Shown: piece after piece, positions 21,847-25,399 of the stretch | How positions within the stretch are numbered: position 1 is the stretch's first letter | How the letters are laid out: the number at the start of each line of letters is the position of its first letter | DNA from: Patescibacteria group bacterium | Lineage (GTDB): Bacteria > Patescibacteriota > Patescibacteriia > GCA-002772895 | Assembly: GCA_018895765.1 (NCBI GenBank) | Contig: JAHINX010000030.1 | Location: forward strand, 1 to 25,399 | DNA length: 25,399 nucleotides | Direction of reading: 5' to 3' | Notes under the pieces: generated by a model | What the model was told of the DNA's origin: nothing | The model's database searches: none | What the model saw: the letters and a program-made list of their open reading frames with translations, nothing else | Translations under genes and position numbers: made by a program

Positions 21847-22647
21847 ATGAAAACAAAAATATTTGTTTTTTCGCTTGTGCTTTGTTTTTTGGCTTTGCCG
21901 GCTTTAGCGCAAAATGTCACAATAAGTTCAGAAGAATCTTTGCCGGATGCCGGCTGGACACCAGCTCACCCATTATATTTTTTAGAGCAATGGGCGGAAA
22001 AATTGGATATTTTATTAACATTTAAAGTAGAGCAAAAAATTGAGAAAATGATACGCTATGCAGATGAAAGAATCGCGGAAGCAGACGAAATCTCGCAAGA
22101 CACAAGAGAAAGAGTTAGGGAAAGAAAAGAGGAGTTAATTCAAAAAGCTTTGCAAATTAAGGATGAATATCAAGTAAAATTTGAAGCCCGCCTGCAAAAG
22201 GCGGAAGATAAAAAAGAAATCGCAGAAGATCGGATAGAACAATTAAAGGAAAAAGTCACGGAAAGATATTTGCGTCATCAAGAAGTTTTAGAAAAAGTTA
22301 TAGAAAATGTTCCGGAAGAGGCTAAGGGCGCAATAGAGAAAGTTATAGAGGCTTCCCAGGAAAAATTTGAAGGGAAAATCGGACAGCTGGATACCGCGGC
22401 AAAACAGAGAGTGGAGAATCAATATCAAACAAGAATCGAAGCGCTTCAAAAAGTTCAGGAAGGGCGAGTGCTAAAAGAAGCAAAGTCATTAAATCAGATA
22501 CAAACCCAGACGCAAAATTCCGCGCAAGTTCAAAATCAAGGCGATTCAACTCAAATACAGGTACAGCAAAAAGTAGAAGAACAAACACAAGAACAAAAGG
22601 GGCAGACCGAGCAATCGGGCTCGCTACAAAAACAACAGAAAAACTAA
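21847..22647 (+). CDS. Secreted coiled-coil protein with DUF5667-like domain
   Basis: A clear cleavable signal peptide (MKTKIFVFSLVLCFLALPALAQ, cleaved after ~res. 21) directs export. Next is EESLPDAGWTPAHPLYFLEQWAEKLDILLTFKVEQKIEKMIRYADERIAEADE, matching the DUF5667-type opening of the sigma-operon protein at 16821. The body (~res. 70-210) is one long charged coiled coil, and the last ~55 residues are a Q/T/S-rich low-complexity tail. The role is unknown; shared architecture suggests both act in the same envelope process. No SD. Own terminator follows. Confidence 0.85.
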   Translation: MKTKIFVFSLVLCFLALPALAQNVTISSEESLPDAGWTPAHPLYFLEQWAEKLDILLTFKVEQKIEKMIRYADERIAEADEISQDTRERVRERKEELIQKALQIKDEYQVKFEARLQKAEDKKEIAEDRIEQLKEKVTERYLRHQEVLEKVIENVPEEAKGAIEKVIEASQEKFEGKIGQLDTAAKQRVENQYQTRIEALQKVQEGRVLKEAKSLNQIQTQTQNSAQVQNQGDSTQIQVQQKVEEQTQEQKGQTEQSGSLQKQQKN

Positions 22648-22650
22648 GCA

Positions 22651-22679
22651 AAACCTCCCTATTACAGGGAGGTTTTTTA
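22651..22679 (+). terminator. Terminator of the DUF5667-like gene
   Basis: AAACCTCCC, 7-nt loop, GGGAGGTTT, followed by TTT. Confidence 0.9.
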
Positions 22680-22682
22680 TGA

Positions 22683-22688
22683 TATACT
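22683..22688 (+). promoter_or_regulatory. Extended -10 element giving a probable leaderless mRNA
   Basis: TATACT preceded by TGA. The predicted transcription start (~22695) falls 1-3 bases before the ATG at 22697, so the hydrogenase transcript is probably leaderless. No good -35 is seen. Confidence 0.55.
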
Positions 22689-22696
22689 AAGTATAT

Positions 22697-23650
22697 ATGA
22701 CAAGCGATATGATCATTAAATTTTTTAACTGTTTAAAAGCAGAAAAATATAATATTTATGGTCCAGAAATTCAGGATGACGAATCCGATATTTTAGAGTT
22801 GCAAGAAGTTCCCGATTTAAAATTATTAGAAAAAGTATCTGCCCGTCCATATAAATATCATTTAATGCCGATTCGCGAAGTATTATATAAATATAAAGAC
22901 AACAAACTAAAAGAAGAATTCTTAAAAACAAAAAAACAAGCATTTTTTGGGATGAGCGTTTTTGACCTCAAAGCTTTGGAGTTATATGATAGAGTTTTTC
23001 AAAATGATGTGTATTATCAAAATAATCGTAAAAACTTATTAGCTGTTGGGTACTCATCAATTCCTGCAAAAAATTATAAAACCATTTTTTTTACAATTGA
23101 TGAAAAGATTTTGGAGAATATTGTTTTTGATGTTTTTATTGAGGGCACTAAATTTTATGCGCAATCTTATAAGGGTGAGAAAATTTTAAAAAAATGTGGA
23201 TTAAAGTATAAAAAAATAGATTATAATCCGCGTAAAGAGGATAAAAAAGTTTTGGCAATTAAAAAGGTGGTGGAAACTTCAAAAGACAGTAAATTATGGG
23301 AGGAGCTTGGAAAGATTTGTCTTGCTTGTGGTAAATGTACGATCGCTTGTCCAACGTGTTTTTGTTTTGATATTGAGTCAGTTCTAGGTCCGGAGAAAAA
23401 AGCAGAGCGTTGTTCAGGGAATTGTTTTTATGATGATTTTACACGTATTGCCGGAGGGCATAAGTTTTTGAATAATCCAAAAGATAAAATATTTTTTTGG
23501 TATTACCACAAGTTTGTTCGCATTCCGCATGAGTACGGGCTTCCCGGATGCACGGATTGCGGAAGGTGCACAGCTGTTTGTCCGGTTGGGATTGATATAG
23601 AAAAGAATATAGTAAAATTACTTAAAGAAGTGAAAAATAAAAAGAGATAA
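22697..23650 (+). CDS. Hydrogenase/sulfhydrogenase beta subunit-like iron-sulfur protein
   Basis: The 317-aa protein has a ~200-residue N-terminal domain of the HydB/SHI-beta type (PYKYHLMPIREVLY...KTKKQAFFGMSVFDLKALELYDRVF...YQNNRKNLLAVGY). Two ferredoxin-type [4Fe-4S] motifs follow: CLACGKCTIACPTCFCF (C208, C211, C214, C218) and CTDCGRCTAVCPVGI (C285, C288, C291, C295). In group 3b [NiFe]-hydrogenases this subunit passes electrons between the NAD(P)H-binding gamma subunit and the delta/alpha core. Gene order beta-gamma and nearby hypC support this. ATG without SD. The delta and alpha genes are not in the window. Confidence 0.88.
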   Translation: MTSDMIIKFFNCLKAEKYNIYGPEIQDDESDILELQEVPDLKLLEKVSARPYKYHLMPIREVLYKYKDNKLKEEFLKTKKQAFFGMSVFDLKALELYDRVFQNDVYYQNNRKNLLAVGYSSIPAKNYKTIFFTIDEKILENIVFDVFIEGTKFYAQSYKGEKILKKCGLKYKKIDYNPRKEDKKVLAIKKVVETSKDSKLWEELGKICLACGKCTIACPTCFCFDIESVLGPEKKAERCSGNCFYDDFTRIAGGHKFLNNPKDKIFFWYYHKFVRIPHEYGLPGCTDCGRCTAVCPVGIDIEKNIVKLLKEVKNKKR

Positions 23651-23659
23651 TTTTTGATT

Positions 23660-24502
23660 ATGCAAAATGTCTATCTTCCAAAAATTGCGAAAGTAATGGA
23701 CTCTTACAATGAAGCTGATAACAGCGCGGTTTTAACTTTGCGGATGAAAGACGGCTCGCGGTTTAATTTTCATGCCGGACAATTTGCAATGGTTGGATAT
23801 CCAGGATGGGGAGAAGCGCCTTTTGATATTTGTTCATCACCTTTAAACAGCAAAGAGTTTCAATTTTGTATTCGCCAAGTTGGGAGTTTATCAGAAAAGC
23901 TTGCTGGATTAAAAAAGGGTGATGAGGTAACGGTTCGCGGACCGCTTGGAAATGGGTTCAAGGCGTTGGAAGATTTAGAACCAAAAAATATTTTATTTTT
24001 AGGAGGTGGGTGCGGTTTTGTAACTGTTCGTCCAATTATAAAATATATTATTGAAAAGGGTTTATATAAAGATAGAAAAGTTCAACTTCTTTATGGCGCG
24101 CGCGCGGAAGAAAATATTTTATTTAAAGAAGAACAAAAAGAATGGAAAAAATATGTTGATGTGCAGATTGCGTTAGAAGCACCGCCCTTCTCCGCTAAAG
24201 CTTCGAAGGGCAGGCCTAAAAAAAGTAAGTATCACAAAGGGATGATAACGGATTTGTTTAAAAAAATCGAAATTGTTTCGCCAGCTTCAGTTATAATGTG
24301 CGGTCCGCCAATTATGTATAGATTTTGCATTCAGGGTTTAGGCGATAAAATAAAACCAGAAGCGACTTATCTATTAATGGAACGCAGAATGCACTGTGGG
24401 CTTGGCGTTTGTCAGCATTGCGCAATCGGTCCATATTATGTTTGCAAAGACGGCCCTGTTTTTACACTGGAAATGCTGCAGATGGCAGGTGTGCAATTAT
24501 AG
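23660..24502 (+). CDS. Hydrogenase/sulfhydrogenase gamma subunit-like FAD/NAD(P) oxidoreductase
   Basis: About 280 aa, ferredoxin-reductase fold: FAD domain with PFDICSSPLNS and VRGPLGNGF, NAD(P) domain with FLGGGCGF and MCGPPIMYRF, and a C-terminal [2Fe-2S] site MERRMHCGLGVCQHCAIG...YVCKDGPVF, as in the gamma subunit of group 3b hydrogenases and in dihydroorotate dehydrogenase electron-transfer subunits. It would exchange electrons with NAD(P)H. The ATG at 23660 is chosen over a TTG at 23654. Residues ~175-186 (PPFSAKASKGRP) come from a dispersed repeat element inserted in frame in a surface loop. Located 9 bases after the beta gene, same operon. Confidence 0.9.
   Translation: MQNVYLPKIAKVMDSYNEADNSAVLTLRMKDGSRFNFHAGQFAMVGYPGWGEAPFDICSSPLNSKEFQFCIRQVGSLSEKLAGLKKGDEVTVRGPLGNGFKALEDLEPKNILFLGGGCGFVTVRPIIKYIIEKGLYKDRKVQLLYGARAEENILFKEEQKEWKKYVDVQIALEAPPFSAKASKGRPKKSKYHKGMITDLFKKIEIVSPASVIMCGPPIMYRFCIQGLGDKIKPEATYLLMERRMHCGLGVCQHCAIGPYYVCKDGPVFTLEMLQMAGVQL
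24185..24214 (+). repeat. Dispersed CGCTAAAGCTTCGAA element, copy in the gamma gene
   Basis: CCCTTC (24185) and GAAGGG (24205) arms around TCCGCTAAAGCTTC, followed by CAGG. Read as PFSAKASKGR, a different frame from the copy in xerC (14953-14980). Confidence 0.82.
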
Positions 24503-24511
24503 TTAGCCGAC

Positions 24512-24685
24512 AAAAATTATTTTTCGCTCCTGTTGCGGACTCTATAAATAATTGCTCGCAGTGAAATCACCCGAAATTTATAGAACTCGCCCTCGCTCGC
24601 TCGGGCTCAAACATCTATAAATTTCGGCTACTCGTAATTATTTACTTAACGAGTCCGCGGCCACAAGTCGCTAAAAATAATTTTT
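24512..24685. repeat. 174-bp nested palindromic element between gamma gene and hypC
   Basis: Four nested inverted arms: AAAAATTATTTTTCGC (24512-24527) with GCTAAAAATAATTTTT (24670-24685), GCGGACTC (24535) with GAGTCCGC (24651), CCGAAATTTATAG (24571) with CTATAAATTTCGG (24615), and GCCC (24589) with GGGC (24603). A TAAATAATT pair lies between the second and third. Typical of a non-coding MITE or foldback element. Ends 20 bases before hypC. Confidence 0.82.
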
Positions 24686-24705
24686 ATCATCTAATTTTTA
24701 ATTTT

Positions 24706-24912
24706 ATGTGTTTAACGATGCCGGCCCAAATTATACAGTTAAGGGATAATTACGCAAAAGTAAAAGATAAAGATTTTGACGTTAAAATTTCTTTGATTCC
24801 GGATATACGGATAGGCGACTGGGTTTTGCTCCACGCTAATCTTGCCATAAAAAAAATAACGCAAGAAGAGGCGGAGGAGATAAATAGATTATATAATAAT
24901 TCGGGATACTAA
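24706..24912 (+). CDS. hypC: HypC/HupF-family hydrogenase maturation chaperone
   Basis: HypC carries the Fe(CN)2CO unit with HypD and hands it to the hydrogenase large subunit. The 68-aa protein starts with the essential MCLTMPAQI (C2) and has the family core IPDIRIGDWVLLHANLAIKKITQEEAEEI. Length is slightly below usual. No SD. The rest of the maturation set (hypABDEF) and the large subunit are not in this window, and the next gene is a transporter. The palindromic element just upstream separates it from the beta/gamma genes. Confidence 0.93.
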   Translation: MCLTMPAQIIQLRDNYAKVKDKDFDVKISLIPDIRIGDWVLLHANLAIKKITQEEAEEINRLYNNSGY

Positions 24913-25003
24913 TTACGAATATTTTACGAATATACGAATTGCGAATAAATAATATAATATTCGTATATTCGTATCTGATTCGTAATTCGTTTCCTAAATT
25001 CGT
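24913..25003. repeat. Low-complexity TATTCGTATATTCG words with inverted halves
   Basis: Left half words ATTACGAATATTTTACGAA are mirrored by right half words TTCGTATATTCGTAT, so the gap can fold into an imperfect long hairpin. The word is private to this gap. Confidence 0.7.
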
Positions 25004-25399
25004 ATGAAAAATAAAGGTATATTACTTGCATTATGCACGGCTCTCATTAGTGGCTTTGCTGTGTTTTTTAATAAATTTGCCAGCGCGGCAGTTGGAGATC
25101 CGTATATTTTTACGTTCTTAAAAAATGCTCCGGTCGCAATTTTATTTTTGGCAATAATTTTTATGCCAAGATTTTTAAAACAATTAAAAAAGATGGATAT
25201 AAAACAATGGTCCTATCTATTATTAATAGGGCTTATCGGAGGTGCTATCCCATTTTTAATGTTTTTTAAGGGGTTAACAATGATTTCATCCGGCAACGCG
25301 GCTCTAATCCACAAAACATTATTTATCTGGGTGGGGATTTTGGCTGTAGTTTTTTTAAAAGAAAAATTTTCTCGTTATCAGCTTTTAGCTTTGCCTATT
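25004..25399 (+). CDS. EamA/DMT-family transporter, N-terminal part (runs off window)
   Basis: An open frame from ATG at 25004 to the window end (132 codons). The protein is highly hydrophobic with about four membrane segments, starting MKNKGILLALCTALISGFAV, then FLKNAPVAILFLAIIF, LLLIGLIGGAIPFLMFFKGL and ALIHKTLFIWVGILAVVFLKEKF. The pattern GLTMISSGNAALIHKTLFIW...LKEK is typical of EamA repeats. Such proteins export metabolites or import nutrients; the substrate cannot be told. No SD. Confidence 0.85.
   Translation, partial: MKNKGILLALCTALISGFAVFFNKFASAAVGDPYIFTFLKNAPVAILFLAIIFMPRFLKQLKKMDIKQWSYLLLIGLIGGAIPFLMFFKGLTMISSGNAALIHKTLFIWVGILAVVFLKEKFSRYQLLALPI

Noticed and set aside
1..25399. 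Alternative genetic code (TGA as Gly or Trp)
   Set aside because: Conserved genes contain no internal TGA, and several genes (for example the transglycosylase and the membrane peptide) end in TGA at expected places.

Overview
The window reads as a chromosomal segment of a small-genome bacterium, most likely a member of Patescibacteria (CPR), close to the Parcubacteria-type groups. This is inferred from conserved single-copy genes at about 30-45% GC that mostly start without a Shine-Dalgarno (SD) sequence, tRNA genes with no encoded CCA, DUF5667-type proteins, a group 3b (sulfhydrogenase-like) hydrogenase module, and gene gaps full of low-complexity word repeats and palindromes. Standard code fits: TGA is used as a stop and is not read through in conserved genes.

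Layout, left to right. 1-4709 (+): 3' part of folC, then topA and comM. 4799-6091 (-): a lipoprotein. 6092-7305: a palindromic MITE-like repeat, then a minus-strand transcription unit made of tRNA-Leu(UAA) followed by a GC-rich orphan gene. 7306-8819 (+): a DksA/TraR zinc-finger protein, lspA and a small lipoprotein. 8820-9816: no protein gene. It holds a probable ~460-nt structured RNA on the minus strand with a consensus promoter and terminator, and a cluster of DnaA-box-like sites. 9817-13325 (-): rpsO, a NYN-domain gene and pnp, behind a consensus promoter. 13633-14701 (-): a two-gene GC-rich cassette, a 39-aa membrane peptide and a membrane-anchored lytic transglycosylase (holin/lysin-like). 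14822-15835 (+): a XerC/D-type recombinase. 15923-16175 (+): tRNA-Arg, tRNA-Met (or Ile2) and tRNA-His. 16328-17870 (+): an ECF sigma factor and its overlapping membrane partner. 17971-19842: a small orphan and gpmI. 19949-21754: a small orphan, a PAP2-family membrane phosphatase and a GC-rich lipoprotein. 21847-22647: a secreted DUF5667-like coiled-coil protein. 22697-24912: hydrogenase beta and gamma subunits and hypC, with a large nested palindrome between the last two. 25004-end: the start of an EamA-type transporter.

Three themes stand out. (1) Genes fall into two translation classes. Conserved genes lack an SD, and at least one looks leaderless. A second set, mostly lipoproteins, membrane proteins and orphans, has a strong SD, its own TTGAC-N17 promoter and usually its own terminator; three of these units are also much richer in GC and share a near-identical promoter. 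(2) Mobile short repeats have entered protein genes in frame: folC, lspA, xerC (two different elements) and the hydrogenase gamma gene. One element is read in different frames in two genes. (3) The 8.8-9.5 kb gap holds an RNA gene I cannot assign to a known family, next to DnaA-box-like sites. These are the best candidates for undescribed biology here.
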